Assembly: GCA_930367205.1 (NCBI GenBank)
Contig: OV884013.1
Location: forward strand, 94,055,333 to 94,119,332
Direction of reading: 5' to 3'
Length of the DNA stretch: 64,000 bases
From: Acanthosoma haemorrhoidale
Lineage: Eukaryota > Arthropoda > Insecta > Hemiptera > Acanthosomatidae
Shown: in pieces, positions 50,170 to 61,640 of the stretch
Position numbering within the stretch: position 1 is the first letter of the stretch
Layout: the number at the start of each line of letters is the position of its first letter
Translations under genes and position numbers: made by a program
Notes under the pieces: generated by a model
The model's input: the letters and a program-made list of their open reading frames with translations, nothing else
The model's database searches: none
Told to the model about the DNA's origin: nothing

Positions 50170-51545
50170 TTCTTCACCTAATGTTTCTTCGACAGTCTGT
50201 TGCCATCAATGCGGGAAGGTTGGTGGGGTCATAGTGTTAAACACTGGGTTGGTTAGGTGCTGCAACGAGTCAAAAAACTAGATTTGTCTCCGGCGAATGA
50301 ACTCAACCATCGACGGCACACCAAGCAACGGGTGCAGGTCAGCGTTCTTGAACCTCTCGAGAGAGGTATGTCGGACCACTTTTCACATGATCCCACTCTG
50401 GAAATGTTGGAGACATTTGGCTTTATTGTCAGTCAAGTGGGTAAATAGCGGGGCACCGTACAGCAGAGCTGGCCGGAGGACACATTTATATATCATCAAT
50501 TTGAGACCAAGCGGTTTGGTGAAGTTATCAAGTGCAATAGCCGGTAAGACCTGTGTCGTACTTTTTCTATTTTATTACTGAGTAGAGAAATAGAGATGCC
50601 TATCCATTTGTATACCCAGATAGATTGAGAAATCTGGTGAGTTCTCTTGCTCTTCAATACTATATGAAGGCTTTTGGAGGATGAAGATTGTCCAGTCGGT
50701 CATCCCGGCGTTTACAATGTTGTTTAACATGCCCAGTCTGTCACTGATTACGTTACAAACTAACTCGGCCTCTGTAACAGCTCCTTGTGAACTCATGCTG
50801 CAGCTGTAAACCGCAATGTCGTCGGCGAAAGCAATTACCGTAGTTTTCTTATAGTTTGTCCAAACAATTTCAGATCTGTAGTACATGCTGAAAAGAACCA
50901 GAGACAAAACCGCTTCTTGAGGAACTCCACCAGTCAGAGGGAATGGGTTATAGAGGCAATCACCCATCCGTACCTTCACCGATCTGTTCTTCAAGAAGGA
51001 AACCAACATGGTGTATAGCTGCTCTGGGCATTCCCTGTCACAAAGCTGTCGGCACAGCATCCCGTGGGACACTGAGTCGAAAGCCTGCGTGCAGTCCAAC
51101 GAGATCATTACAGTTGCTGTGTTCTTGTTGATACCGAGGGTGGCTTCCGTCTATACCTTCACAAGCGGGTGTTCTGTACTCAGATGAGCCTGAAAACCTG
51201 TCTGGTCGTACGGAATGATAGATATTTCCAAACAAAACTCCTTCAGGTAGTTCAGTATTATCTTTGCGAGAATCTTCCTCATGTGAGGAAGGAGACTGAT
51301 CAGGCGATAGTGGGCTGGAGTCCCCTCTCTTTGTGGACTTCCGTAGCGGGAACAAGATAGCTTGTTTCCACGCTGCTGGGAAGTATCGTAACCTGATACA
51401 TGAATTGTACAGGTTAACGAGTTGGGCAGGCCCTCTCCTCGGCAGCTGTTTCAGCAATACCGTTTGCACCCCGTCACGCCCTGGTGCTCGGTTTCCTTGA
51501 CACCGGCGAAGTATCGCCTTGAGCTGCTTCGGGGAGACAAACATA
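50170..51545 (-). pseudogene. LINE B copy 2 reverse transcriptase, nearly complete but broken
   Basis: Two overlapping frames cover it. 51544-51038 starts FVSPKQLKAILRRCQ and has NRAPGRDGVQTVLLKQLP, the RT start (PGxDG), then shifts frame inside the HYRPISLL block. 51108-50575 carries ISLDCTQAFDSVSHGMLC (palm A), GVPQEAVLSLVLFSMYY (palm B, normally GVPQGSVLSPVLF) and VIAFADDIAVYSCS with the catalytic DD intact. The thumb continues YLGIQMDRHLYFSTQ, then stops, with remnants to 50170. Jockey-type RTs copy the element RNA at the nicked target. This copy keeps the active-site aspartates but has a frameshift and stops. Confidence 0.85.
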
Positions 51546-51984
51546 TAGTTCTGACCAGTCTCCAGCTGCTAAGGATCGTAGTAGTTACCTGTTCTAGCGG
51601 CGTTGTCTGCGGTATAGGGGACGCCAGTACTTTCACCCGTTCTTCCATTGTGAAGTGGGTGTCTCCGTGATGAAGACGGACCCCTGAGTCCTTCTTGGTA
51701 GTGGTCCTAAGGAGTTTCCAAAACTGACGGAAATTGCCATGTAAGCCACGAAGCCGTTCATACCACATTGCCAATTCCTCATCAAGCCACGAATTTGAGT
51801 TATGAGAGAGTTTATTACTTTCTTGGCTTGACGAGTCCTTGTTCTATACCAGTTATTCTTCCAATTATTGCGTAATGCAATGGTCTGGTGGTTTTTGTAG
51901 CATGGGTGGTTTCAGGATAAACTTAGGGATAGCAGTGTCAGCTGCATCGACTTCCTCGAGGAGAACAGGTACCGTATGCAATTA

Positions 51985-52440
51985 TTGGTGGCAAAGTTGT
52001 GATTGATACAGGTCAAGCCGACCGTGACTATAGTCGTAGTTCGTGGGACGTGGGATCACAACTCTACCGTCAATGGAATACAATACTGGTAGATGGTCGG
52101 TCGTCACTAAGTCCAGGGTCTCACAATTGTTTATCCTGTGCGGCTGTTTTGTGAGTAAGAGATCTAGGGTGTATTTGGGAGGTAATTGTAATGTCACATC
52201 TATGGCGAAAGGTGTAGTTCTGGGGGTGAACAACAGTAAAAAGCGCCTTTACCAATTTTCTCCCCGCTGGGTTGACGGTGGCATTATTCCACGGGAATGT
52301 CGCGAAGTCTCCGACAACCAAGTGGTTTTTTTTCTTAGCGCACTCTTTAAGAATGGCTCAGAACTCTAGGAGAGACGCCCTCGGTCTCTTATAAATGGCG
52401 GTGAGATAAATGGGTGTACCCAGGTTTATCATCCCCACCA
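51985..52440 (-). pseudogene. LINE B copy 2 endonuclease remnant with internal deletion
   Basis: A frame 52321-52121 reads VVGDFATFPWNNATVNPAG, the GDxNA block in altered form. A second frame, 52233-51982, reads FAIDVTLQLPPKYTLDLLL and LDLVTTDHLPVLYSIDGRVV, the SDH-like C-terminal block as TDH. The N-terminal strand GYGGVLVAIRHG seen in copy 1 is deleted. The two frames show a shift near 52215. Confidence 0.75.
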
Positions 52441-52473
52441 CCACACCATCAAGTAATTCGGTGTGGTGGTGGG
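52434..52473. repeat. Perfect 14-bp inverted repeat at the endonuclease deletion
   Basis: cccaccaccacacc (52434-52447) and ggtgtggtggtggg (52460-52473) are exact reverse complements, separated by 12 nt. Copy 1 has no such hairpin: about 220 nt of endonuclease coding occupy this place. It marks the deletion junction. Confidence 0.85.
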
Positions 52474-52589
52474 TGGTTGTTGGTCCTTGCTCCTAGTAGG
52501 CTGCTGGCGATGGAGGACTGGCGGCGCTTTCCCCATCTGCTTCTGCTTCTTCTTCTGGTCCGCTTGGTGTTGGTGTCCGCTTGTAGCTT

Positions 52590-52790
52590 TACACGGTAGG
52601 GGACGCTCTGTACGAGGCTACGTGAGGTGACAAGCACTTTGCTTGTTGCGCCTTGTCACATTTACCTGATGCGTGTTCCTGCGAGCAACAAACACAGACG
52701 ACTTTTTGGCTACAGTGGTTTTTAGTGTGGCCAAACTCAGGACTTGAAATCACGAACATCTTCAAACAGTCAACAATGAATAAATAATCC
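52590..52790 (-). pseudogene. LINE B copy 2 ORF1 zinc-knuckle fragment
   Basis: The minus-strand frame reads FGHTKNHCSQKVVCVCCSQE, then HASGKCDKAQQAKCLSPHVA and SYRASPTV. This is the CCHC zinc-knuckle series of Jockey-type ORF1 (gag-like) proteins: (C)x..FGHTxxxC, CxxC...H....C, and CxxC..H.. The first knuckle's leading cysteines are lost, and the third has LSPH in place of CxxxH. ORF1 protein binds element RNA. It is truncated at the 5' end. Confidence 0.7.
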
Positions 52791-52800
52791 ATCTGTTGAG

Positions 52801-54819
52801 TTCTCCATTAACAATAAAATACGAGTATCACATCTTTTATCACCAACTTGAAATCAATCTACACTGACCCACATAAAAAAAGTGACACACTTAAAAAAGT
52901 TTACGTAAAAAGTATAAAGTTACGATAAAAAATTCATTCTTTAATAAACAATACTACTCAAAAATAATTTTTGAAGAGAACTGACTTGTTTTCTGTTCAA
53001 TAAAGGGCTTTGTTTACCTTATTTAATCCTTTATGTTATGGGGTAAACAATAACAAAACGTAGTATGAAACAAAGCATTCTGATTCCCGAAATTTATTTA
53101 CGGGCCATAGAGCAATTATTTGGCAACAAATAGTGAATTCATCGATGAGCCAAGGTGCAGTAAGGAAGAAAGGTAAGGTCCAAGCAACTAAGGTAGAATA
53201 ATTAGAAATCAATTGAACAATTTTTTGCATTGGTCTCAAATGCTATATCTCTAAAACCAACGGTTGCTAAGATATAGACCCCAGGTGATTTAGCGCCCGC
53301 CTCCCTCTTCCGACTTAACCTCCCCTTGCCGAGGGCATCATGCATTTTCCTAACCTCTGGGACCACAAATTCGAAGGGAAACCACGGTGCGGAATTTTAG
53401 CATACTCAAGTCCTCCTGTAGCCTCCTCTACTTCACAGAACAGAGGGACGGTTCTTCGGCATATCTGAAGCGGAAAATGCTATCAGCAGTTAAGAGAAAA
53501 GTATTGCATTTTAATTTAACTAGATCCGATTTAAGAGTAAAGAAGCTGACTAGAATCCAGAAGCGTTTAACAGTTTAGCTCTTGAATTATCTTAAACCAA
53601 TCAAGTTTCTTTGATTGAGTCTCAACGATGTTTGTTTGAAACGTTCACTTCTAGTAAAGAGGAATCGAAAATCAAATGAAGTAAAAAAAAATCTATAGTT
53701 TACGTTCTACTGTTGTGTTCTATTCCCTAAAGTATTTATTTCTGGTTTAGTACTTTTGTATCGCTGCTACAACATTGGTTCAAAATCAACAGTTCTCTCT
53801 ACATGAATCTTGGATTCCAGGAACTGTTAGGTAAATCGCAACATAAGTAGCTTGGTTTTTTATGACATTTTAAACGAAGCGAGGTAATAGATTTCCGTTC
53901 GTCTGACTAAATGCACTAGCTGATCAATGGATCAGCACCCTTGTTTGAAAGTTTTTAAAAATCTTTTCACATTTATTATCATATAAATAGTGATGTACAA
54001 GCGAAATAAAAGCCGTATAATGAAGGAAGATAACATGGGCAGACTAGCAGAGTTTCTTAAAAACAAAAATGATTGTGGAAAAACTTCTTGGTATTTTTCA
54101 TCGAAAATACTTCGTTTTGTTTATTTATACCCTGATCAACAAATAGCCCATTTTCAATAAGTAGACACAATTGTAAATTACTAAATAATTAAGATAAGAA
54201 AAACATATGACATGAGGTGGAATGTACTAACTATGTATTTTCTGGTTTCTATTTTTGCAAATTAAAACTTTACTTTAATATACAACTAATAATCCATAAT
54301 ACAAAGATAGACAATCTATGCTTAGTATTCAATACTTGATACACATACATATGATATATGCTTGATACATATAATGCCATAAACTGGGCTAACTCTTAGT
54401 AACTTTAAACTAAAGAAAAACATAGGATTAATAAGTAGGGTAGCTCCCCCCTTCCCTCTGATGCAGCTCTCCCAAGGTTGAAGACGTGTAGATTACTAGA
54501 CCGGGGATTGATGAGATACTGGGTCCAACCACATTATTTTTTGGAACATCTTTTAAATTCTTTTTGCGTCACTGTCTATGACGTGTCTTTAACAAGGGGA
54601 TGGATCAAAACATTAAAGATTCAGTTGCTTTTGGGTTGTAACTTTTTTTTTTCATAAGACATATCTTAACGACTACAGTGATGCATGGATCAGAACACGT
54701 TAAAGTGTTATTTTCCACTAATATGAACATATAAATATTTGCGGATTGTAATATAGTATCTAAGTTAGGTTTTTATCTGCTTCTTCAGAGGATACCTATT
54801 TTCATAGAACAGACTACCT
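52801..54819. other. Non-coding stretch, nothing recognised
   Basis: The frames at 53036-53239 and 53387-53578 have no motif. Confidence 0.55.
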
Positions 54820-55010
54820 ACAAACACCACCTGAAACGTGGGACTGGGGCACCTCCTCCGGGGTGTTTTCGTCTCTGCTCATGTCCTTGTCAACCTCGTA
54901 TCAGTGAGCTCCCTAAATGAGTAAAGTCCCTAAATAGCTAAAACAACACCATTGATTAGTTTGACGGTTTCAAGGCTAAATAAAACCTAAAAAAACAAAC
55001 AAACAAAACA
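54820..55010 (-). repeat. Dispersed repeat D, copy 3
   Basis: In reverse orientation it matches copy 1 around cgtggg.ctggggcacctcc and tctctgctc, and it also matches 318-485 over aaacaccacctga and aaatgag. It ends in an aaataaaac-rich tail with aaacaaacaaac. Confidence 0.5.
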
Positions 55011-58000
55011 GTACTCTTCATCTATACCAGAGTGATTTTCTTTTTTCTTCTCCCATTTGGTATTCCTTCAATTATTTTTCATCTACTTCCCTATTGTTAT
55101 ATCATTTATTTCTATTATTAATAACTTAAAAAGGTCTAATTAATAGGATGTCAACATAACATAAACAGCATAATAGCATCGTATGGTCTGCTACCAAGTA
55201 ATATTTTTAAGCTAAAACATATCTTTTATCATATATACTATCCCGTTCTATCTTATTTTAAATAAAAGGATCTACACAAAAGCTTTGGAGAAGTGAGGGG
55301 ATAATTAAAAAGCATCACAATTACACTGCTTTAGAAAAATGTAAATTGAAGGGGAGGGAAGCGATTGAGAGAATTCCTTGTAGAAGCTGAGCAAATTGTT
55401 TCCTCAGCGGGCCACGATTTGAAAGGGATCATTTGCATAAATGCCTGCGAAAGAATTGCCAATGAGATCAAAAAGAGACACCGTTTAAAAAGATTCACTC
55501 CTATTTCAGTCTGGTTAATACTCATATCTTTATTATTAAGCATTTAATATTTATATTTTCATTTCATAAAAGGATAAATAAAATGTTCTGGTAGTGTTCA
55601 TTTATTGTGGTAGTATCCCTGCGAATGGTAAATATATTGTACGCTTGCTAATTTGAGGAGTAGCAATGTAAAATTAACGATATAACAATAATTCCTATTG
55701 TTCCTATGACAATTCCAATGTCGGAAAACCACTGTAAATAAACAGTTAAGTCTAACTGAAATGACAGATCATGTTTGGTCGACTGCTCTGGTCCTTTTTT
55801 CTGGTATTCTGGCCGAAGTGTCTTGCTCGCTTAGTGCCCAAAATAAACCATATACCCACTAACCTAACGGGTCTATCCTGAACGATCCCGGAAATACTTG
55901 TGCCAGCAATAGCTTTATAGGGAATTTTATCCAAAAGCTAAATCCTCCTTTCAATCAATACATTTATTTGGTTCTGAAATCTCATTACAATGTATATGGC
56001 TGTGGCCTAAACATATATTATATATGGTATTAGGGTATGGAGGGTCCCATGCTGTACAGCCGATGTATCTTATTTCCTTTTGTTGCTGGATAACAATTTA
56101 TGGTACAGTGCATTTTGTAATTATAGTCCATTAAAGTCGCACAACACAGCAATATATTTATTTTTTAATTACACTTAATTTATTAATTATTGGTACTTCC
56201 TTATTTTTCATAGGACGGCTTTTATTTCGGGGCATACAGAAAACAATCTTGGAATTACAATCTTAGTGAAAAAATTCAACTAAAAAAACCTGTAATTAAT
56301 AGCTTTAAAGACTTTCTGTAATAATGCTGAACTGAAGCCTTATAAAATTCGCTAATACAATGAGTGCAGATTGTTAACTGAGATTATAGTTTAATTGCTG
56401 GTTGTAGGTTTTGATTAAGTAAGTAACGTCCCATCTTCTTCCCACAACTTATCTACTCCTTAAACACAAAGTGCTCAGAATGTTGTTAATGTAGGTTATG
56501 TCTCACTTGCTACTCTGCATGTAAGCATTCGCACGGTCGTACAATACAATGCCCTTAAAATACCCAAGAACAGTGCTAAGGTGTGCGAGCCTGCGTGTTC
56601 TCTTCTCCTTCCGGGCACCTAAATCAATTTGGTCCCGAGTGTTCCAGGGATCGTCTATCCTTCTATTCTGGAGGAAGAATTCCACAATCCCTGTAACTTG
56701 GCCTTTCTCTTCTCACTTTTCACAAATTGGATTTTGTGCTTCTTACACAGTTTTCTCACTCCGGGACCAAATTCCTTATTTTAGTCGTCCTAAAGTACCA
56801 AACTTTCCTAAAGAAAATGTCCACACCTCGTTGGCTATATGACAAAGTATATAAAATACTACAACGAATTTCTTTTTCTTTTATACAGGGATATATCTAT
56901 ATTGTTGAAGAGAGAGAGGCTGTACTTTCAAACCAGTATGGTTTGAACCTCTTTCTGTCTGACTGTATTTGCAACCGAAAATACAATCTAATACTTCTGA
57001 AATTTCAAACATATACCCAAAATTACTTTGGTCAGCTGTATTTATTTTGGTTGAAATATAATATCGACAAACGTAAAATAGCGAGTTCTGTATTTATTGA
57101 CTGCCCTCCCTCTCTGAAGTTCTGATACTAAATTGTTAGTTTGTTTTGATTTTGTTTTTTAGTTTTTTAGTATTTAGTTTTTTCACGGTAATAAGCTGAA
57201 GGTGAGCCTCATCACCTAGTGTTGTATATGTGACTATGAACTTTTAACCACAAAAAGATAGTATTATATTTATGCACTCCTTCAAATGCATCTGTGAATG
57301 GCAGGAAGAGGAGACATTTGTGTTTCAATTATTATTTATTTTGTTCATGCTAATAATAAAGAGAGGTTTTAAAATAAAAAAAAAATAAAAAACTGGTCAG
57401 AGGATCTAATGGAAAAAAACATGTGGCCTACTAATATTCCACACATCAAGTCCAGTCCACCGATGTAGAAATATTTTATACATGTTCATACAAAAACCCA
57501 ATAATATCCGCTTGAAGAACGTGCGCCACCCAAAGCCACATTTGTTTTTTGTTTTAACGTCGTAAATGTGACTTTAACAATGGAGAAAAATCTTCACTAT
57601 AAATCTTAAATAGTTTCTGAGCTATGAGTGAGGTTGTTAAAAATGGGAGACAAGGGAATGGAGGATACGTTTCTTTTAAATACCTTGAATTATTTGTACT
57701 ACCACAATGTTGAATAGCCTAAATACAGAAGAAGACCATTGGCCAATACTTGTTTGACAGTATAGATCTCGTATTTCGGGATCGGCAATATGCGAGTAAC
57801 GTTACAGAGTGATGTATGGATTGGTTTAGACTTAATTACAGGACGGTCTATTAAACATGTTGCTAATCATCAAATATGCATACACTCTCTAGCAGACATG
57901 CTCCATCTAAACATATCGGTCCCTCCCTCCATTGGCGGTCGACAATCAATTGTTATAGCTATCGATTCTGCATACCTCTTTGGCTGACAACCTAGCAATT

Positions 58001-58174
58001 GCGAATCCAAACTGTCGTAGGACAGAACATACAGAACAATATAGCTGGTTCATTCTCCAAGCAGGTTTCTAGAGAATATACCTAGTGGCTCCGGGGAACA
58101 AAAGGGTAAAAAAACTTGTTACGTAACGTCTATGTACATATTTATATTAAACTATGCATAACTAATTTAATTAA
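55011..58174. other. Non-coding stretch with unassigned frames
   Basis: 56500-57125 has open frames on both strands (for example a 132-codon plus frame at 56727-57125, rich in F, L, I and Y). Neither has a recognisable domain or splice boundaries. Confidence 0.5.
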
Positions 58175-58450
58175 TTTTTTTTTTTTTTTTTTTTTTTCGA
58201 AGCTCTCTAAGTCGAATTTAGGATGTGGGAAAAATATAAAATATTTGGAGTGATAGGAACCTTGTACTAGGAGTACCTGCTTGAAGGTGGTGTGAGAGGA
58301 GTTAGGAATGTGGGAATCCTCGGTGGAGGTTGGTTAAGTCAGTACAGTAGTGAGAGTCTACCGGTGGCTGGGCCTAGAGTCTCTCTAGGCATGTAGTGTG
58401 GTCGTTGTTAGTCTGATGTCAGAGTGAGGGTGCCCCTTAGAGGCTTGTTG

Positions 58451-59047
58451 TCAGTGGGTCAGTGTAGTGATGTCTACTATTTCCTCTGCTCTACCCGATC
58501 TTGCGAGTTGCCATCGTGCCGGTAGCGGTGGTGGTGTCATGTCTTGGAAGAGCGGGTTGAGACTGTGCCTCATCGAGTCAAAGAATTTGATGTGTCTTCG
58601 TCTGATGGCCTCGGTGATGGTGGGGAGCTCACATTTTTCGTGCATGTCGGATGCCTTCATGTCGCGAAAAGGAGTGTGCCACAGTGCCGTTCTCAGGATG
58701 TTATTCTGAAAGCTCTGGAGGCTAGTGATGGTGCTGGTATGTAAAAATCGAAATAGTGGTGTCCCAAACAGTAGAGCTGGCCTCAGGACACTCTTATATA
58801 TGAGGAGTTTTAGTCGGAGGGATATGGCCTGGCTGGTGATAAGATGCTGCAGAAAGTAATATGTTTTGCGGACTCGTTTCAGTTTCTTTCGTAAATGTGT
58901 GCCGAAAGTCATGTGCCTACCTAGGTTGATGCCTAGATAGCAGATGCTATTGGCTAGTTTACATGTAGTCCCATCGATAGTAAAGCTGGGTGGCCGCTTC
59001 TTTTTCCCATGCTGGAAAGAGACACTAACAAGAAATTCCTTCTCCAC
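58451..59047 (-). pseudogene. LINE C reverse transcriptase C-terminal part
   Basis: A clean minus-strand frame of 198 codons. It reads HGKKKRPPSFTIDGTTC, ICYLGINLGRHMTFGTH (the YLGxxLDRxLxFxxH thumb block), ISLRLKLLIYKSVLRPALL, FRDMKASDMHEKCELPTI and ends near MTPPPLPARWQLARSG. It aligns with LINE B copies over the same blocks, so B and C are related families. The first residues at 59047-59030 overlap the junction with the inverted ORF1 part. The catalytic RT palm lies upstream and is absent. The openness of the frame suggests a younger insertion than the LINE B copies. Confidence 0.85.
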
Positions 59048-59496
59048 GGTTTTGATTTAACACATCCCATCGACGAAATTGAAGAGCGCATAAAAACAGT
59101 AGGAGGAATAATATCGGTCTACAGACTACGCAAAAGTGACCACAATGGCGCCAAAACGGATATTGAGCCAGTCCTTGTAATAGGTGACTCAACACTTACC
59201 GTGGAAAAACTCAAACAAATCCGCCATGTTCACAACGTGCTTTTCCGGGTCAGCACCTATAATGAAAAGCGCGGCATCCCCATGTGCCAGAATTGCCAAG
59301 AGTATGGCCATACCCGGCGATACTGCTTCAAATCGCCGAAGTGTGTGAGATGTAATCAGCCTCACGACTCTAAGGATTGCCCACGAGACCAGGCGGTACC
59401 CTTACGTTGTGCTAACTGCGGGGAAGGACACGTTGCATCTTATCAGCAATGTCCATATAGGGTGCAATTACTGCAGGCAATATGCATATTCACTTG
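59021..59496 (+). pseudogene. LINE C ORF1 (gag-like) zinc-knuckle fragment, inverted
   Basis: The plus-strand open frame reads KKFLLHGFDLTHPIDEIEER, LRKSDHNGAKTDIEPVLV and VLFRVSTYNEKRGIPMCQNC, then CQEYGHTRRYCFKSPKCVRC, then HDSKDCPRDQAVPLRCANCG and EGHVASYQQCPYR. This is the ORF1 of Jockey-type LINEs: an RRM-like/PRE-C2HC domain (IRGLPxxxPxEEIxxxL) followed by three CCHC knuckles (CxxCQxxGHTxxxC, CxxC..H..xxC, CxxC..HxAxxxxC). All cysteines and histidines are present. It is truncated at both ends: the N-terminus ends at the junction near 59040 and the C-terminus loses similarity after CPYRVQLLQ. The ATG at 59009 lies in the antisense RT part and is probably not native. Confidence 0.85.
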
Positions 59497-59500
59497 ATAT

Positions 59501-60033
59501 TAAAACACATGTCGTAATTAATTAATAATACTTTAATAAATTTATAAATCAAGAATATGTAAAATCCTTTTAAAAGCGGATAAATATATCTTTCGGGAGT
59601 GAAGGGCCTACCCTTATCCCTAGATAAAGATTGTAATATTCCATGATAGGAATCTTTTAGTTAGTTCTGTTCCAGGTACATAGGTAGTCTGTTTGATTCA
59701 CAGTCCTGCCATCCAGAGACATCCTTATCCCTTTATAGGCATCTTCGGGTGGGAAGAGCGTACTACCACTAGTTAGTTGGGTGTCTAGATGCAGCAAGAA
59801 TGATTAGTTTTTAACATACATTAACATAACATACCGTACTAATATTTTTTGAAATTGATATTGCTTGCCGTTATCGACATTACGAAAATGGATTTTCCGT
59901 AAAATTCCATATAAAGGATATAAGATAATTGGTATGAATAAACATTTGTGCCTGTCTCCAGGTTTTCCTGTTACTCATTTTCCTTCACGAGTCTTATTTT
60001 CGCCCTCAAGCGTCTCCTAGATGAAAGATTACT
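59501..60033. other. Spacer between LINE C and the tRNA-like element
   Basis: Nothing is recognised. tatccctagataaag at 59620 and tatccctttataggc at 59729 are weakly similar. Confidence 0.5.
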
Positions 60034-60102
60034 AGTGTAGCCAGGAATCGTACCCGGGTCATCACATTTTATAGTTAGACGCGATAATCCCTATCCTACA
60101 CT
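60034..60102 (-). repeat. tRNA-Arg-related sequence (69 nt), pseudogene or SINE head
   Basis: On the minus strand a 69-nt stretch folds as a tRNA. The ends AGTGTAG and CTACACT form a perfect 7-bp acceptor stem. CCGGG-TACGATT-CCTGG forms a full T-arm with one G-T pair. GATA/TATC can form a D-stem. The centre ATCGCGTCTAACTAT resembles the D- to anticodon-arm text of tRNA-Arg (ATAACGCGTCTGACTAC). The anticodon stem is not intact and positions 8-9 are missing, so I favour a pseudogene or SINE over an active gene. Confidence 0.55.
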
Positions 60103-60464
60103 TATAATAGATATAGACCCAATGGATGGTCAGCTTTAGTAATCGAGACCACTCCTATGCATCAATTTAAATGTCAGCAGACCATTTTTCATTGTGATTA
60201 GTTTCACTTGGTGACATATACAGGACGAACATCTCTTCATTTGGCAGTCCACTAATTAAAGTTTAAACTTCCGAAACTACAACAGAACTTTTTAATCTGT
60301 GCAAAGCATTCCTAAAAGAGAAGCTACAATTGAGTAACTTGAAGAGATTAAAGTTGAGAAACTGTTAATGAGACAGTTTTTTTCGTAAATGTAAAGCTCA
60401 ACTCCCTTAGAGAGGGCCGAGTTTGGTCACTTGACTGGATTAAATTAAGACTTTACTGTTTTTG

Positions 60465-61140
60465 TGTAGCGACCGCTAACTACATAAGATAAATCACCCT
60501 ATACTCTATTGTATATATATTGTAAGCAAGCGTAAAATAACATGAACTAAATGTATTATAGACGAAATGTAAATAACATGAACAAATATAAATTATTGTA
60601 AATGTGAAGCAATAAAAGGCGGAAGCAACTAAGTCACACGAGAAGGGTCATCAGCTGTCAGTCACAGGTACCCGCAGGGCCTAAGCGCCAGATGAGTGAG
60701 GGTGCCCGCAGGTCATAAACAACCCTTTTGCAGCCTCTTTACCCTCCACGGGACAGGGCTGGCCGGGTAATTAAGCGTCGACCGCGGGTACATCACCTAG
60801 CACATGTGTGAGAACCAACCGCCGGCCTATCAACCCTTGCAGCCCTCCCAGTAGGCAAGGCTGGAAAGGGTACTTAAGGCGGGCTCCTAGTCCTGTTAAT
60901 TAGTCTCTCATGACCTTTACTCGTTGACGCTTGGCTTCCGCTTGAACTCTGAAAACTTGACTAATTATTTATGAAAAACCTCTGTACCTCTTCTCTTGAA
61001 TATAGTGCATTGTCGGGACACATACCTATCAAAAATGGAGTCAGATAGTAACGCCGTCATGAAACGATTGTCCAGGTTATAAACTCGAACAATCCGCACT
61101 TGTCACCAGGGCTAGGGTGACCGCTAGTGACGACCCGACA
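60465..61140 (+). mobile_element. Solo LTR 5 (676 bp, module-less)
   Basis: It begins TGTAGCGACCGCTAACTAC and ends TAGTGACGACCCGACA. The flanks are ttttg before and attttg after, so a 5-bp duplication is offset by one base. It lacks the 270-bp module: cctctg passes directly into tacctcttctcttgaa. Inside there is an imperfect tandem repeat of about 105 bp (60735-60895), each unit with a ggcnagg...gggta(a/c)ttaag segment resembling a TATA region. No retroelement coding flanks it. Confidence 0.88.
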
Positions 61141-61344
61141 ATTTTGTTCAACATATTTTTATTTTTATTTTTATAAATACTATATTTTCATAAAACATAA
61201 ATTATGTATGTCTAGAACTATGTATACAGCTCTAACTACAGTAACTATCAGTAAACCACTCCACTCCCTTACCAGAGAAAAATATTTTTTGAGGGCATAA
61301 CATACGATTATTGGTACTAGTTAGTGATATTAGCCGTATGTCAG

Positions 61345-61640
61345 GTTGTACTGTCTGTTGTAAGGCTGCACTACGCGAAAATATTATTTAAACACTTCGA
61401 TAGAAACCAATTTGTAATCAATCTCGTAAGTGTCTATGCCCGTCCAGATTTCATGCAAAAGTTAAGTAGTGATGAATGGACGGATCTTTGGAAGATCTCA
61501 TTAGACAAATAACCCAGCTGCAGACAACTACACGTCACTAGGGCCTAATTGAAATGATACTACTTCTGCTATTCAATCTACTCCATCGTCCAGTGTTACC
61601 CAATAGCACGGGTTAATGATGAGCTATATGATTTCGTTTC
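61345..61640 (+). pseudogene. LINE endonuclease fragment
   Basis: The plus-strand frame 61324-61512 reads FDRNQFVINLVSVYARPDFM, then LSSDEWTDLWKISLDK, stop. The text VxSVYxRP, LSxxEWxxLxxxI is the central part of an APE-like LINE endonuclease preceding the GDFNAHH block. After a frameshift DNYTSLGPN and NDTTSAIQS correspond to HHxxWGxxxxNxxGxxI. Catalytic residues are lost. The family is not clear; it may be a piece of LINE C, whose endonuclease is otherwise absent here. Confidence 0.55.

Larger units (their letters stand above)
49892..52800 (-). mobile_element. LINE family B, copy 2 (ORF1 end through 3' UTR)
   Basis: This is the longest family B copy, about 2.9 kb. The 3' end (poly(T) 49892-49915 on the plus strand) is followed by a 3' UTR homologous to copy 1, then RT, endonuclease, and the ORF1 zinc-knuckle end at about 52790. 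It is 5'-truncated within ORF1. About 220 nt of endonuclease coding present in copy 1 are missing at about 52447-52460. No clear target duplication is seen. Confidence 0.88.
58175..59500 (-). mobile_element. LINE C: 3' part on minus strand joined head to head with inverted ORF1 part
   Basis: A poly(T) at 58175-58197 marks the 3' end of a minus-strand Jockey-like LINE: 3' UTR to 58450, ORF2 end to about 59040. Directly adjacent, the plus strand encodes ORF1 zinc knuckles (59021-59496). A single element inserted with its 5' part inverted (twin priming) explains both. Possible flanking duplications are taattaatt or tatgcata on each side; neither is certain. Confidence 0.75.

Noticed and set aside
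56503..57125. Pair of opposing open frames of 60-132 codons
   Set aside because: Low-complexity hydrophobic text on one strand, no domain on either, no exon boundaries.
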